From Burkholderiales bacterium (lineage in GTDB: Bacteria; Pseudomonadota; Gammaproteobacteria; Burkholderiales; SG8-39): a DNA stretch of 64,000 nt. The stretch is from the NCBI GenBank assembly GCA_014860445.1, contig JACZJT010000008.1:62001-126000 (forward strand), in the 5' to 3' direction. Below are positions 44,144-53,474 of the stretch, in pieces (within the stretch, counting starts at the first letter, position 1; every line of letters starts with the position of its first letter). The translations under genes were made by a program, and so were the position numbers. Below the pieces are notes generated by a model, which saw only the letters and a list, made by a program, of their open reading frames with translations, ran no database searches and had not been told where the DNA came from.

Positions 44144-45319
44144 CTACTTGCTGAGGTAGCGCATCGCGCGCTCCAGGCCCTCGATGGTGATCGGGTACAT
44201 GCGCGATTCCATGATCTCGCGGAGGATGGAGATCGACTGGCGGTAGGGCCAGAGCTGCTCGGGTTCGGGGTTGAGCCAGATCGCCTTCGGATAGGTATCC
44301 AGCATGCGCCGCAGCCACACCGCGCCGGCCTCGTCGTTGGAATATTCGATCGAGCCGCCGGGCTGCAGGATTTCGTAGGGGCTCATGGTCGCGTCGCCGA
44401 CGAATATGAGTTTGTAGTCGTGCCCGTACTTGTGCATGATGTCAGTGGTCGGGGTGCGCTCCGCATGGCGGCGGCGGTTGTCCTTCCACACGTAGTCGTA
44501 AAGGCAGTTGTGGAAGTAGAAATACTCCATGTGTTTGAATTCGGTCTTGGCCGCGGAAAACATTTCCTCGCACAGCTTGATGTGATCGTCCATCGAGCCG
44601 CCGATATCGAAGAACAGCAGCACCTTGACCTTGTTGTGGCGCTCGGGCCGCATCAGGATGTCCAGCATCCCGGCTTTTTTCGCGGTAGAGGTAATCGTGT
44701 TGTCCAGGTCGAGTTCCTCGGGCGCGCCGTCGCGGGCGAAGCGGCGCAGCCGGCGCAGCGCGATCTTGATGTTGCGCGTGCCGAGTTCCACCTGGTCGTC
44801 CAGGTTCTGGTATTCGCGCTGGTCCCAGACTTTCACGGCCGAGCGGTTGCGCGAGCCGTCCTGGCCTATGCGCACGCCTTCGGGGTTGTAGCCGTAGGCG
44901 CCGTAGGGCGAGGTGCCGCCCGTGCCGATCCACTTGCTGCCGCCTTGGTGGCGTCCTTTCTGCTCTTCAAGGCGTTTCTTGAGCGTCTCCATGAGCTTTT
45001 CCCAACCGCCCATGGCTTCGATCTTGGCCTTTTCCTCCGGGCTCAGGTTGAGTTCGGCCTGCTTGCGCAGCCACTCGAGCGGGATATCCGCTTCGACACC
45101 CATGATGGCTTCGACACCCTTGAAGTATTCGCCGAAAGCGCGGTCGAATTTGTCGAAGTTGGCTTCGTCCTTGACCAGGCAAGTCCTGGAGAAATAGTAA
45201 AAATCGTCGATCGATGAACCGACCACACCTTTTTGCATGCCCTCGATCAGCATGAGGTATTCCTTGGTCGTGACCGGGACCTTGGCACCCCTGAGTTTGA
45301 GGAAGAAATCGATCAGCAT
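44144..45319 (-). CDS. VWA (CoxE-type) domain protein
   Basis: 391 residues. The C-terminal part is a von Willebrand A domain, with the metal-ion motif DIGGSMDDH (D-x-G-x-S) and downstream LIFVGDATMSP (a T-D-like segment). The N-terminal half is a helical, charged region (LNLSPEEKAKIEAM, KKRLEEQKG). Pairs of MoxR AAA ATPase and CoxE/VWA protein act as a chaperone that inserts metals or matures enzymes. It follows the MoxR gene by 27 bases and is probably translated from the same mRNA. Confidence 0.88.
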   Translation of the reverse strand: MLIDFFLKLRGAKVPVTTKEYLMLIEGMQKGVVGSSIDDFYYFSRTCLVKDEANFDKFDRAFGEYFKGVEAIMGVEADIPLEWLRKQAELNLSPEEKAKIEAMGGWEKLMETLKKRLEEQKGRHQGGSKWIGTGGTSPYGAYGYNPEGVRIGQDGSRNRSAVKVWDQREYQNLDDQVELGTRNIKIALRRLRRFARDGAPEELDLDNTITSTAKKAGMLDILMRPERHNKVKVLLFFDIGGSMDDHIKLCEEMFSAAKTEFKHMEYFYFHNCLYDYVWKDNRRRHAERTPTTDIMHKYGHDYKLIFVGDATMSPYEILQPGGSIEYSNDEAGAVWLRRMLDTYPKAIWLNPEPEQLWPYRQSISILREIMESRMYPITIEGLERAMRYLSK

Positions 45320-45346
45320 GAATGCACCGTCGCCTTGCTTGCCTTT

Positions 45347-46189
45347 CTATCGGTTATGCCGCGACATGAAGATCAGCCGCTCGAACAGGTGCACGTCCTG
45401 CTCGTTCTTGAGCAAGGCGCCGTGCAGCGGCGGGATGATGGTCTTCTTGTCCTTGCTGCGCAGGGCCTCGGGCGAAATGTCGTCGGCGAGCAGGAGCTTG
45501 AGCCAGTCGAGCAGTTCCGAAGTGGACGGTTTCTTTTTCAGGCCCGGCACTTCGCGCACTTCAAAGAAGACCTCCAGCGCCTCGCGCAGCAGGTGCTTTT
45601 TGATGCCGGGGAAGTGCACGTCGACGATTTTCTCCATCGTCTCCTTGTCCGGGAAGCGAATGTAGTGGAAGAAGCAGCGCCGCAGAAACGCGTCGGGCAG
45701 TTCCTTTTCGTTGTTGGAGGTGATGAACACGATCGGCCGGTGCTTGGCCTTGACCAGTTCGTGCGTCTCGTAGACGTAGAACTCCATGCGGTCGAGCTCG
45801 CGCAGCAGGTCGTTGGGGAATTCGATGTCGGCCTTGTCGACCTCGTCGATCAGCAGCACCACGGGTTCATCGGCATTGAAGGCTTCCCAGAGGGTGCCCT
45901 TGACGATGTAGTTCTTGATGTCGTGCACGCGCGGGTCGCCGAGCTGCGAATCGCGCAACCGCGATACGGCGTCGTACTCGTACAGGCCCTGCTGCGCCTT
46001 GGTGGTGGACTTTATGTGCCATTCGAAAATGGGCAGGCCGAGCGCCTTGGCGACTTCCTCGGCGAGCATGGTCTTGCCGGTTCCCGGTTCGCCCTTGATC
46101 AGCAGCGGGCGCTGCAGCGTGACGGCCGCATTGACGGCGAGCGTCAGGTCGTCGGTGGAGATGTAATTGTCGGAACCGTGGAAACGCAT
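45347..46189 (-). CDS. MoxR-family AAA ATPase
   Basis: 280 residues from ATG 46189 (AGGG upstream; longer ORF to 46261 rejected). Walker A is GEPGTGKT, Walker B VVLLIDEVDKAD, sensor-1 IVFITSNNEKELPDAFLRRCFF, with an arginine finger expected there. MoxR ATPases work with VWA proteins to assemble or activate metal-containing complexes. The downstream CoxE-type partner completes the pair. It is divergent from the two cytochrome genes, with about 190 bases between starts. Confidence 0.92.
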   Translation of the reverse strand: MRFHGSDNYISTDDLTLAVNAAVTLQRPLLIKGEPGTGKTMLAEEVAKALGLPIFEWHIKSTTKAQQGLYEYDAVSRLRDSQLGDPRVHDIKNYIVKGTLWEAFNADEPVVLLIDEVDKADIEFPNDLLRELDRMEFYVYETHELVKAKHRPIVFITSNNEKELPDAFLRRCFFHYIRFPDKETMEKIVDVHFPGIKKHLLREALEVFFEVREVPGLKKKPSTSELLDWLKLLLADDISPEALRSKDKKTIIPPLHGALLKNEQDVHLFERLIFMSRHNR

Positions 46190-46269
46190 GGCAATACCCT
46201 GAAATGAAAAATGCATTATACGACGGGCAGGATGGACGGGACCGCTCCGGGCGGCCCCCAAACGCGCAC

Positions 46270-46297
46270 TTTACTCGCCGGCGGCCTATCGTATAGA
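46270..46297 (+). promoter_or_regulatory. Candidate promoter of the cytochrome c pair
   Basis: TTTACT (46270-46275), 16 bases, TATAGA (46292-46297), 4/6 and 4-5/6 matches to sigma-70. It lies 80 bases upstream of the first cytochrome ATG, so the leader would be about 70 bases. Confidence 0.42.
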
Positions 46298-46375
46298 ATC
46301 CACAGCCCTTTGAATATTGGCGGCTATTGGCATCAGGATCCGGGGGGGCCGGGCCGCCCGTTAAGAGTGAGAGCG

Positions 46376-46696
46376 ATGAAAACAATTCTGGGTTTGATCC
46401 TGTTTGTGCTGACGGGTGCGGCGCTCGCGCAGGCGCCGGTCGGCAACGCGGAGGCGGCCAAGAGCAAGATCTCCATGTGCATCGGATGCCACGGCATTCC
46501 AGGCTACAAGACTGTCTTTCCGCACGTCTATCGTGTGCCGATGATCACCGGTCAGTCGCCGCTGTACATCGTCAACGCCTTGCAGGCTTACAAATCGGGC
46601 GCGCGCCAGCATCCCTCGATGCGCGGCATCGCGCAAGGCCTCAGCGAGCAGGACATCGCCGATCTCGCCGCCTACTATTCCACCGAACACAAATAA
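46376..46696 (+). CDS. Class I cytochrome c (CIGCH)
   Basis: 106 residues from ATG 46376; the ORF's earlier ATG lies in non-coding sequence. Signal peptide MKTILGLILFVLTGAALAQA targets the periplasm. Single heme site CIGCH; a probable axial methionine is in HPSMRGIAQGLSEQDI. The small soluble c-type cytochrome carries electrons between respiratory complexes. The next cytochrome gene starts 9 bases after its stop, so both share one transcript. Confidence 0.9.
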   Translation: MKTILGLILFVLTGAALAQAPVGNAEAAKSKISMCIGCHGIPGYKTVFPHVYRVPMITGQSPLYIVNALQAYKSGARQHPSMRGIAQGLSEQDIADLAAYYSTEHK

Positions 46697-46705
46697 GGAG
46701 CGACC

Positions 46706-47047
46706 ATGAAAACAGTAATGCTTGCCGCTCTGCTGTGCATTGCGAGCCCGTTTGCTTACGCCGGGGGCGATGCCGGCGCTGGTGCGCAGAAATCCAAGGC
46801 CTGCGCGGCCTGCCATGGCGCAGACTTCGACACGCCCGTTTCAGCCGATATCCCGGTGCTGGCCGGGCAGCATGAGGATTACCTCGCCCGCGCGCTTGCC
46901 GACTACAAATCCGGCTCACGCAAGAACCCGGTCATGAGTGGCCAGGCCGCCGCGCTATCAGCGCAGGATATCGCGGACATTGCGGCCTACTTCTCCGGCC
47001 TGCCGGGAAAGCTGAAAGTCATCCGCTTGCACCGACTGGTCCAGTAG
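46706..47047 (+). CDS. Class I cytochrome c (CAACH)
   Basis: 113 residues; signal peptide MKTVMLAALLCIASPFAYA. Heme motif CAACH, and a likely axial methionine in NPVMSGQAAALSAQDIADIAAYF. It resembles cytochrome c553/c4-type half units. It follows the CIGCH cytochrome by 9 bases and is related to it (both share the pattern S-x-Q-D-I-A-D-L/I-A-A-Y), so the pair looks like a tandem duplication or a split c4-type protein. Confidence 0.92.
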   Translation: MKTVMLAALLCIASPFAYAGGDAGAGAQKSKACAACHGADFDTPVSADIPVLAGQHEDYLARALADYKSGSRKNPVMSGQAAALSAQDIADIAAYFSGLPGKLKVIRLHRLVQ

Positions 47048-47074
47048 TTCCCGTCCGCAGGTCCCTGTCTTCCG

Positions 47075-47497
47075 CTAACGCCGTTTCAGGCATTCCAGAT
47101 AGGCCTGTGCATCAGGGGCCGTGCCGTCGCGTTGCGCACGCCACACCATCTCCGCCAGGCATTCCATGACTTCGTGGCAGGCTGTGTGCCGGTCGCCGGA
47201 TTTTGTGGCAAGGCGCGCGAATTCCGCCTTTAGTCCCGGCGGCTGATCGATGGAAAGCTGCTCCTCAATCGCGAGATGCATGCTCATGTGCAGGAATGGG
47301 TTGGTGTCCCCCGTCTCGGGGCGGTATTCCCGCGCCTGATAGCGCTCTTTGTCCTCGAGTACCGGCTGGTATTCCGGATGCAGCAGGATGATATCGACTG
47401 CGAGGTGGTCCATTCCGGCCAGCACTTCGCGGTCGCGGTGTTTGCGCCAGGCGTCGAAGAAAAACTGTCGGACTTGATCGCGTGTGGGGTTGAACAT
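47075..47497 (-). CDS. DUF1841 family protein
   Basis: 140 residues from ATG 47497 (MFNPTRDQVRQFFFDAW). Matches the DUF1841 pattern as I know it: the opening FNPTRDQVR, then EVLAGMDHLAVDIILLHPEY and FLHMSMHLAIEEQLSIDQPPG. The conserved histidines suggest a metal site, but the function is unknown. It lies downstream of nth, 14 bases after its stop. The family is largely betaproteobacterial. Confidence 0.9.
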   Translation of the reverse strand: MFNPTRDQVRQFFFDAWRKHRDREVLAGMDHLAVDIILLHPEYQPVLEDKERYQAREYRPETGDTNPFLHMSMHLAIEEQLSIDQPPGLKAEFARLATKSGDRHTACHEVMECLAEMVWRAQRDGTAPDAQAYLECLKRR

Positions 47498-47511
47498 GAT
47501 GCGGAAGGATT

Positions 47512-48150
47512 TCAGTCTATGCGCGTCTTGGCCTTGAATTCGCACAGGTCCGTGATCGCGCATCTCGGACAGTCCGGTTTTCTCGCCTTGCACACATAGC
47601 GTCCGTGCAGAATCAGCCAGTGGTGGGCGTGCAATCGAAATTCCGGCGGCACGAACTTCAGCAGTTTCTGCTCGACTTCCAGCGGGTCCCTGCCCGGCGC
47701 GATTCCGCTGCGGTTGGCGATACGGAAAATATGCGTATCCACGGCGATGGTCGCCTCGCCGAACGCGATGTTCAGCACTACGTTCGCGGTCTTGCGGCCG
47801 ACGCCGGGCAAGGCTTCCAGCGCCGCGCGCTCCCTGGGCACCGCGCCTGCATGACGCTCGAGCAGCAAGGCGCAGGTCGCGAGTATGTTCTTCGCCTTGG
47901 TGCGGTAAAGGCCGATGCGCTTGATGTGGGCGACCAGGCCGTCCATGCCGAGTGCGAGCATCTGGGCAGGCGTGGACGCGATCCGGTAAAGGTTGCGCGT
48001 CGCCAGGTTGACGCTCTTGTCGGTCGCTTGCGCCGACAAGATCACCGCAATCAGCAGTTCGAACGGCGTGCGGTATTCCAGTTCTCCGCGCGGTTCCGGA
48101 TTGGCTGCGTGAAAACGTTCGAAGATATGCCGGCGTTTTGCCGGATTCAC
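47512..48150 (-). CDS. nth: Endonuclease III
   Basis: 212 residues from GTG 48150, overlapping the rnfB stop by 4 bases. Helix-hairpin-helix [20 protein letters not shown] with the catalytic lysine, the catalytic aspartate in [13 protein letters not shown], and the 4Fe-4S cluster ligands [17 protein letters not shown] (C-x6-C-x2-C-x5-C) are all present. This DNA glycosylase/AP lyase removes oxidised pyrimidines in base-excision repair. Its length matches E. coli Nth (211). The coupling to an iron-sulfur electron-transfer gene is notable. Confidence 0.96.
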   Translation of the reverse strand: MNPAKRRHIFERFHAANPEPRGELEYRTPFELLIAVILSAQATDKSVNLATRNLYRIASTPAQMLALGMDGLVAHIKRIGLYRTKAKNILATCALLLERHAGAVPRERAALEALPGVGRKTANVVLNIAFGEATIAVDTHIFRIANRSGIAPGRDPLEVEQKLLKFVPPEFRLHAHHWLILHGRYVCKARKPDCPRCAITDLCEFKAKTRID

Positions 48151-48827
48151 GGTTTTTTCCCGGAAGCATTGCGCGCCCCGGACCCGGCTGCGACTCGCAC
48201 CGGCGCATTACCCGTTCGTCGCGCCCTGGCGCGCTCAAGCGCCGCGAGTATTACTGCCTTTTTGCCCTCAGGGATGGCTTCCCCGAGTTTTTCCTGCGCC
48301 TTGCGGGCGAGCCTCTCCGAGCGCTCGACAAGTTCGCGCGCGAGGCGCTCGCCGCGAAAGCGATAACGTGCGCGCGCGGCTTGCGCCATGGCCGGCGTCC
48401 AGCGCGATTCGGCCTCGGGCAGGGGAAGCATTTCTATGCAATCGACCGGGCAAGGCGGCAGGCACAGGTCGCATCCCGTGCACAAGCCCGCAATCACCGT
48501 GTGCATCAGCTTGGGTGCGCCGACGATGGCATCCACCGGACAGGCTTGAATGCACAGGGTGCAGCCGATGCAGCGCGCTTCGTCGATCAGCGCGACGGCG
48601 CGAACCTGCTCGGTGCACCTGTCCGTATCGAGCGGTTTGGCTTCGCGTCCGAGCAAGCTTGCAAGCTTCTTGATGCCCGCGGCGCCGCCCGGCGGGCATT
48701 GATTGATGTCCGCCTTGCCGGCTGCGATGGCGCGGGCATAGGGCAGGCAGCCGCTGTAGCCGCATTTGGTGCATTGCGTCTGCGGCAGCAGGCCGTCAAT
48801 CGTTTCGGCAAGCGTCCCCTCGTTCAT
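48147..48827 (-). CDS. rnfB: RnfB/RsxB-like iron-sulfur electron-transfer protein
   Basis: 226 residues from ATG 48827, overlapping pyrD by 4 bases. The N-terminal Fer4_21-type cluster is [16 protein letters not shown]...QCPPGG; two 4Fe-4S ferredoxin motifs follow ([12 protein letters not shown] and [12 protein letters not shown]). It has no N-terminal transmembrane helix, unlike membrane-bound RnfB, and its C terminus is a long Arg/Ala/Gly-rich tail. No rnfACDGE genes are present in the window, so it is an orphan, probably a soluble electron carrier. Overlaps of 4 bases on both sides tie it to pyrD and nth. Confidence 0.88.
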   Translation of the reverse strand: MNEGTLAETIDGLLPQTQCTKCGYSGCLPYARAIAAGKADINQCPPGGAAGIKKLASLLGREAKPLDTDRCTEQVRAVALIDEARCIGCTLCIQACPVDAIVGAPKLMHTVIAGLCTGCDLCLPPCPVDCIEMLPLPEAESRWTPAMAQAARARYRFRGERLARELVERSERLARKAQEKLGEAIPEGKKAVILAALERARARRTGNAPVRVAAGSGARNASGKKP

Positions 48828-49849
48828 GGACGTGGCGTACACAGGGCGCGCAGGATTTCGCCTATCAGTTGCGGGCCGTGGTAAATGAAACCGGTGTAGA
48901 TCTGCACCAGGCTCGCGCCGGCCGTAATCTTGTCGCGCGCGTCGGCTGCGCTCGTGATGCCGCCCACCCCGATGATCGGGATCCTGCCTTCGAGCAGTGG
49001 CGCGAGCTTGCGAATCACATCGGTCGAGCGTTCGCGCAACGGCATGCCCGACAAACCGCCGCCTTCGCCTGCGTGCCGCAGGCCGGCGACGCCGTCGCGC
49101 GAAATCGTGGTGTTGGTTGCGATGACGCCGTCCAGCTTGTGCTTGAGCAGGCACTTTGCGATGGCGGCGAGCGCCGCGTCGTCCAGGTCGGGGGCGATCT
49201 TCAGCACCAGGGGCACATAGCGCCCCTGCGCGTCAGCCAGCCGCTGTTGCTCGGTTTTCAGTTTGCCCGCCAGTGCGCCGAGTTCGTCCGCGCCCTGCAA
49301 CTGGCGCAGGTCCTTGGTATTCGGCGAGGACACGTTCACCGTGACATAGCTCGCGTGCGGATAGACCTTTGCCAGGCAGTACTCGTAGTCGTCGGCGGCT
49401 CGATCGATCGGCGTGTCGAAGTTCTTGCCTATATTGATACCCAGTATGCCGCGGTAACGCGTGCGCGCCAGGTTCGCGATCAGGTTGTCTACACCCTGGT
49501 TATTGAAACCGAGGCGGTTGATCAGCGCTTGGGCTTCGGGCAGACGGAATATGCGCGGCTTCGGGTTGCCCGGCTGCGGCCGCGGCGTGACCGTGCCGAT
49601 CTCGATGAAGCCGAAGCCCAGTGCTGCGAGTGCGTCGACATATGCGCCGTTCTTGTCCAGTCCTGCCGCCAAACCGAGCGCGTTCGGAAATTCCAGGCCC
49701 ATGAGCTTGACCGGCCGCGCGGACCCCTTGCCGACCAGCATGGTGGCGATACCGCCGCGCTCCAGCAGTTTGAGCGAACTCAGTGCGAGATCGTGTGCGG
49801 CCTCGGGATCCAGCGAAAAGAGCAGGGGGCGTGCCAGCGAATACAGCAT
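48824..49849 (-). CDS. pyrD: Dihydroorotate dehydrogenase (quinone)
   Basis: 341 residues, class 2 (membrane-associated, quinone-using) dihydroorotate dehydrogenase of pyrimidine synthesis. Landmarks: N-terminal [25 protein letters not shown]-binding [39 protein letters not shown], the catalytic serine region [17 protein letters not shown], and [35 protein letters not shown]. Its stop overlaps the rnfB start by 4 bases (ATGA). Confidence 0.97.
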   Translation of the reverse strand: MLYSLARPLLFSLDPEAAHDLALSSLKLLERGGIATMLVGKGSARPVKLMGLEFPNALGLAAGLDKNGAYVDALAALGFGFIEIGTVTPRPQPGNPKPRIFRLPEAQALINRLGFNNQGVDNLIANLARTRYRGILGINIGKNFDTPIDRAADDYEYCLAKVYPHASYVTVNVSSPNTKDLRQLQGADELGALAGKLKTEQQRLADAQGRYVPLVLKIAPDLDDAALAAIAKCLLKHKLDGVIATNTTISRDGVAGLRHAGEGGGLSGMPLRERSTDVIRKLAPLLEGRIPIIGVGGITSAADARDKITAGASLVQIYTGFIYHGPQLIGEILRALCTPRP

Positions 49850-49952
49850 GGCTGGATTTTACCGTGCAGCGCGCGCAACGGGCGAACGCCGTGAAACCCT
49901 GCGCGTGGTCGATGTTTGGAGCATTGGCGGCACCGCGGGTGCCCGGTGGAAA

Positions 49953-50690
49953 TCAGCCGAGATCTTCGCCGCCTAGCGGGCGCCACTCGCCGTCGACCAG
50001 GCCTTCGATTGGCTGGAACTTGGCTTTGTAGGCCATTTTGCGGCTGTCCTTGATCCAGTAGCCAAGATAGAGATAGGGCAGTCCAAGGCTGCGGCACTGA
50101 TCGATCTGCCAGAGGATATTGTAGGTGCCGAAACTGGCTGAGGGCGCGCCGGGTTCGAAGAAGGTGTAGACCGAGGACACGCCGTCTTCGAGAATGTCGA
50201 CGATGGATACCATCATCAGTTTGCCCGCGTCGCGGAATTCGATCAGGTGCGTGTTGACACGGCTTTGCAGCAGAAAGTGCGAATACTGGTCGCGGCTGTC
50301 CTGGTCCATGCCTCCGCCGGAATGACGATAGGCCTGGTAGCGCAGGTACAGCGCGTAATGCTCGTTGCGAAAACGCATGGTTTGTGACGAGGCCTCGAGC
50401 GCGGCATGCCGCTTCCATGCGCGGCGCTGTCCGCGCGCGGCCTCGAAGTGCGCAACCGGAATGCGCACCGGAATGCATGCGCGGCAGGCGTCGCAGTGCG
50501 GGCGATAAGTAAAAATCCCGCTGCGACGGAAACCGGCTTTCACGAGGCCGCTGTAGACTTCATTGGAGATCAAGTGGCTGGGCGTGGCGACCTGGGACCG
50601 CGCCAGCTTTTCCGGCAGATAGCTGCACGGGTAGGGTGCGGTCACATAGAACTGCAGTACTGAAGGCGGCAGATCGTTAAGCAGGGACAT
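49953..50690 (-). CDS. bpt: Aspartate/glutamate leucyltransferase (arginyltransferase-like)
   Basis: 245 residues. Family pattern: [44 protein letters not shown] with the three cysteines, WKRHAALE, and [22 protein letters not shown] with [24 protein letters not shown]. It adds leucine from Leu-tRNA to N-terminal Asp or Glu, marking proteins for ClpS-ClpAP degradation. Its first 14 bases overlap the 3' end of aat, the companion transferase of the same pathway. Confidence 0.95.
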   Translation of the reverse strand: MSLLNDLPPSVLQFYVTAPYPCSYLPEKLARSQVATPSHLISNEVYSGLVKAGFRRSGIFTYRPHCDACRACIPVRIPVAHFEAARGQRRAWKRHAALEASSQTMRFRNEHYALYLRYQAYRHSGGGMDQDSRDQYSHFLLQSRVNTHLIEFRDAGKLMMVSIVDILEDGVSSVYTFFEPGAPSASFGTYNILWQIDQCRSLGLPYLYLGYWIKDSRKMAYKAKFQPIEGLVDGEWRPLGGEDLG

Positions 50691-51396
50691 CGCTATCGGC
50701 GTTCGAAGTAATCCATTTGGTGGGCGTCGCCGCGTAGTCTACCAATTCCCGCAGCCGATGTGAAAACACGCTGCGCGGGATAGCGCGCGCGCCGAGACTG
50801 GCAAGGTGGGCGGTATGCATCTGGCAATCGATCATTCCGCAACCCTGCTGCTGCAACCGCTGAACCAGGTGCACCATCGCCATCTTGGAGGCGTCGCGCA
50901 CCCGGGTAAACATGGATTCGCCGTAGAACATGCGGCCGATCGCGACGCCGTACAAGCCTCCGGCCAGTTCGCCGTCGATCCAGGTTTCCGCTGAATGCGC
51001 GTAGCCGAGTTTGTGCAGGTGCAGATAGGCGTCGCGCATTTCATCGGTGATCCAGGTGCCCTTCGCAGTCGCGCCGTGCCCCGCGCCCCGCGTGGCGCAA
51101 CCCTCCATTACCGCCTCGAACGCGCTGTCGAATCGAATTTCGTGGCCACGATTGCGCAAAGTCTTGGCGAGCGAGCGGGAGATTTTCAGTTCGGACGGAA
51201 TCAGCACCATGCGAGGGTCAGGACTCCACCAGAGGATCGGTTCGTCAGCGGAATACCAGGGAAATATGCCCTGACGGTACGCTGCGAGCAGGCGTGCGGG
51301 GGACAGGTCTGCGCCGGCTGCGAGCAATCCGTTGGGGTGCTGCAGCGCGCTGGTCAGCGGCGGAAACGGCTCCTCGCCTTCGATCCAGGGGATCAT
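50677..51396 (-). CDS. aat: Leucyl/phenylalanyl-tRNA--protein transferase
   Basis: 239 residues. The Aat signature is clear: [45 protein letters not shown], then [45 protein letters not shown] and [23 protein letters not shown]. It transfers leucine or phenylalanine from aminoacyl-tRNA to N-terminal Lys or Arg residues of proteins for N-end-rule degradation. Overlapping bpt by 14 bases suggests translational coupling of the two N-end-rule enzymes. It is divergent from amt. Confidence 0.97.
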   Translation of the reverse strand: MIPWIEGEEPFPPLTSALQHPNGLLAAGADLSPARLLAAYRQGIFPWYSADEPILWWSPDPRMVLIPSELKISRSLAKTLRNRGHEIRFDSAFEAVMEGCATRGAGHGATAKGTWITDEMRDAYLHLHKLGYAHSAETWIDGELAGGLYGVAIGRMFYGESMFTRVRDASKMAMVHLVQRLQQQGCGMIDCQMHTAHLASLGARAIPRSVFSHRLRELVDYAATPTKWITSNADSDVPA

Positions 51397-51600
51397 CGCC
51401 GCACGCGGGCGCGCACGCCAACGGAATTGTGCCGAAATGGTCTGAGCACAGCTTGCCTTTCGCGTTCTCCGGTCTTGGACATGTCACACGCTAGCACATT
51501 ACAAATCGCCCGGAAAACTTCATAATGCGCAAAACGATCGCGCCGTGTAGCGTACGCGGCGATCCTGGCGATTCGAGCATTCGGAAAAAGGGGAGGGGGT

Positions 51601-52794
51601 ATGGAAAGCTTCAAATCGGGCGGGGATGTGCTGTTCGTGCTGCTTGGCGGAATCATGGTGCTTGCCATGCATTCGGGCTTCGCGTTTCTGGAGCTGGGCA
51701 CGGTGCGTTGGAAGAACCAGGTCAATGCGCTGGTGAAGATCCTGAGCGATTTTTCCGTGTCGACCGTGGCCTATTTTTTCATCGGATATGGGATCGCCTA
51801 CGGCGTCGGATTTTTCAACGGAGCCGAACAACTGGCGCAAAAAAACGGCTATGAACTGGTGAAGTTCTTCTTCTTGTTGACCTTTGCCGGTGCCGTGCCG
51901 GCCATCGTGTCCGGCGGCATCGCAGAGCGCGCCAAGTTCTATCCGCAACTCGCGGCATCTTTCCTTCTGGTCGGCTTCGTCTATCCATTCTTCGAGGGCA
52001 TCGCCTGGAACCAGCACTACGGGATACAGGCCTGGCTCAAGGCCGCGTTCGGCGCAGAGTTCCATGATTTCGCCGGTTCTGTCGTCGTGCACGCGGTCGG
52101 CGGCTGGATCGGTCTGGTCGCAGTGATTCTGCTAGGCGCGCGCAGCGGCCGCTATGCCAAGGACGGCAAGGGCATGACCGCGCACCCTCCCTCCAGCATT
52201 CCGTTTCTCGCGCTGGGCGCGTGGATACTCTCGGTAGGCTGGTTCGGCTTCAATGTCATGTCGGCGCAGACGCTGGACAAGGTGAGCGGTCTGGTGGCGA
52301 TGAACTCGCTCATGGCAATGGCAGGCGGCACGCTCGCCGCATTGTTTGTCGGGCGCAATGACCCGGGTTTCGTGCACAACGGCCCGCTCGCCGGTTTGGT
52401 TGCGGTTTGCGCTGGATCCGATGTAATGCATCCCGTTGCCTCGCTGTTGGTCGGCGCGGTGGCGGGCGTGATTTTCGTGAACATGTTCACGTTGACACAG
52501 AACCGCTGGAAGATCGACGACGTCCTTGGCGTATGGCCGCTGCACGGGCTTTGCGGCGCCTGGGGCGGTATCGCGGCGGGTATCTTCGGCCTGAAGGCCT
52601 TGGGGGGCATGGGGGGCGTGAGTTTCATGTCGCAACTCGCAGGCACTGCACTGGGTATTGTGGTCGCACTGGCCGGCGGCCTCCTGGTCTACGGCTCACT
52701 CAAGGCGGCGGTCGGTCTGCGTCTGGACGCCGAGGAGGAATTCAACGGCGCCGATCTGTCGATCCACAAGATCAACGCGACGCCGGAGATTTAA
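51601..52794 (+). CDS. amt: Ammonium transporter (Amt family)
   Basis: 397 residues with eleven or so transmembrane helices. The conserved pore histidines are in DFAGSVVVHAVGGWIGL and GVWPLHGLCGAWGGIAAG, and the N-terminal LAMHSGFAFLELGTVRWKN and AGAVPAIVSGGIAERAKFY are Amt signatures. It imports ammonium. A GGGGAGGGGG run precedes the ATG. No glnK/PII gene is adjacent, contrary to the usual amtB arrangement; it may be elsewhere. Confidence 0.96.
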   Translation: MESFKSGGDVLFVLLGGIMVLAMHSGFAFLELGTVRWKNQVNALVKILSDFSVSTVAYFFIGYGIAYGVGFFNGAEQLAQKNGYELVKFFFLLTFAGAVPAIVSGGIAERAKFYPQLAASFLLVGFVYPFFEGIAWNQHYGIQAWLKAAFGAEFHDFAGSVVVHAVGGWIGLVAVILLGARSGRYAKDGKGMTAHPPSSIPFLALGAWILSVGWFGFNVMSAQTLDKVSGLVAMNSLMAMAGGTLAALFVGRNDPGFVHNGPLAGLVAVCAGSDVMHPVASLLVGAVAGVIFVNMFTLTQNRWKIDDVLGVWPLHGLCGAWGGIAAGIFGLKALGGMGGVSFMSQLAGTALGIVVALAGGLLVYGSLKAAVGLRLDAEEEFNGADLSIHKINATPEI

Positions 52795-52813
52795 GGCCGC
52801 AACCTAGTCCGGC

Positions 52814-53350
52814 CTATTTGGGGGCCAATATGGCGCCGGAGTGGCAGCCGTAGCTGCCCAGCTTGCGGTCCTCGTAATAGTGTCTGAGCGTGGTCGAGAT
52901 CGTGCGAAAAGCGATCTCTTTCCACGGAATCTCGGCCTCTTCGAACAGCGCCACCTCCAGGCTTTCCGGGCCCGGTGAGAAATCCAGATCGAGCAGGCGC
53001 GCGCGGTAGAAGATGTGGACCTGGTTGACCTGCGGCACCGACAGCATGGTGTACAGGTCGCCGATTTCGACGCGGGCGTTGGCCTCCTCCAGCGTTTCTC
53101 GCAGCGCACCCTCCGCAGTCGTCTCGCCGTTCTCCATAAAGCCCGCCGGCGGCGTCCAGTAGCCTCGGCGTGGCTCGATCGCGCGCTTGCATAGCAGAAT
53201 CTTGTTTTCCCACTCGGGAATACAGCCGATCACCATTTTCGGATTCGAATAATGGATTGTGCCGCAGGATTCGCACACGTGACGCGGCAGGCTGTCGCCC
53301 GCGGGGATCTTGAGTACCACGCTGGTGCCGCAGTTGGGGCAGAATTTCAT
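52814..53350 (-). CDS. NUDIX hydrolase with N-terminal zinc ribbon
   Basis: 178 residues. The N terminus is a zinc ribbon (CPNC...CESC). The Nudix box reads GFMENGETTAEGALRETLEEANA, with the catalytic RE..EE, and Asn where Gly is usual near the end. Hydrolyses nucleoside diphosphate derivatives; resembles the uncharacterised NudC/zinc-ribbon NUDIX branch. No operon partner is clear; the HAD gene lies 125 bases upstream on the same strand. Confidence 0.91.
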   Translation of the reverse strand: MKFCPNCGTSVVLKIPAGDSLPRHVCESCGTIHYSNPKMVIGCIPEWENKILLCKRAIEPRRGYWTPPAGFMENGETTAEGALRETLEEANARVEIGDLYTMLSVPQVNQVHIFYRARLLDLDFSPGPESLEVALFEEAEIPWKEIAFRTISTTLRHYYEDRKLGSYGCHSGAILAPK

Positions 53351-53474
53351 TAAGGCGGGAGCCGGGAAGCCGAAGTATGCGCCCTATGATACCAGCCGGC
53401 GGTGGCTGACGGCTTCGGCTCTCTGCAGTATTTCAACGAATCCGGACAGATCGCCGAATCGCGCGCCGTGCCGC

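Noticed and set aside
51397-51600. Sigma-54 or NtrC-type promoter for amt
   Set aside because: Neither the -24/-12 spacing nor an NtrC-like palindrome could be found; TTACAA/CATAAT is too weak to call.
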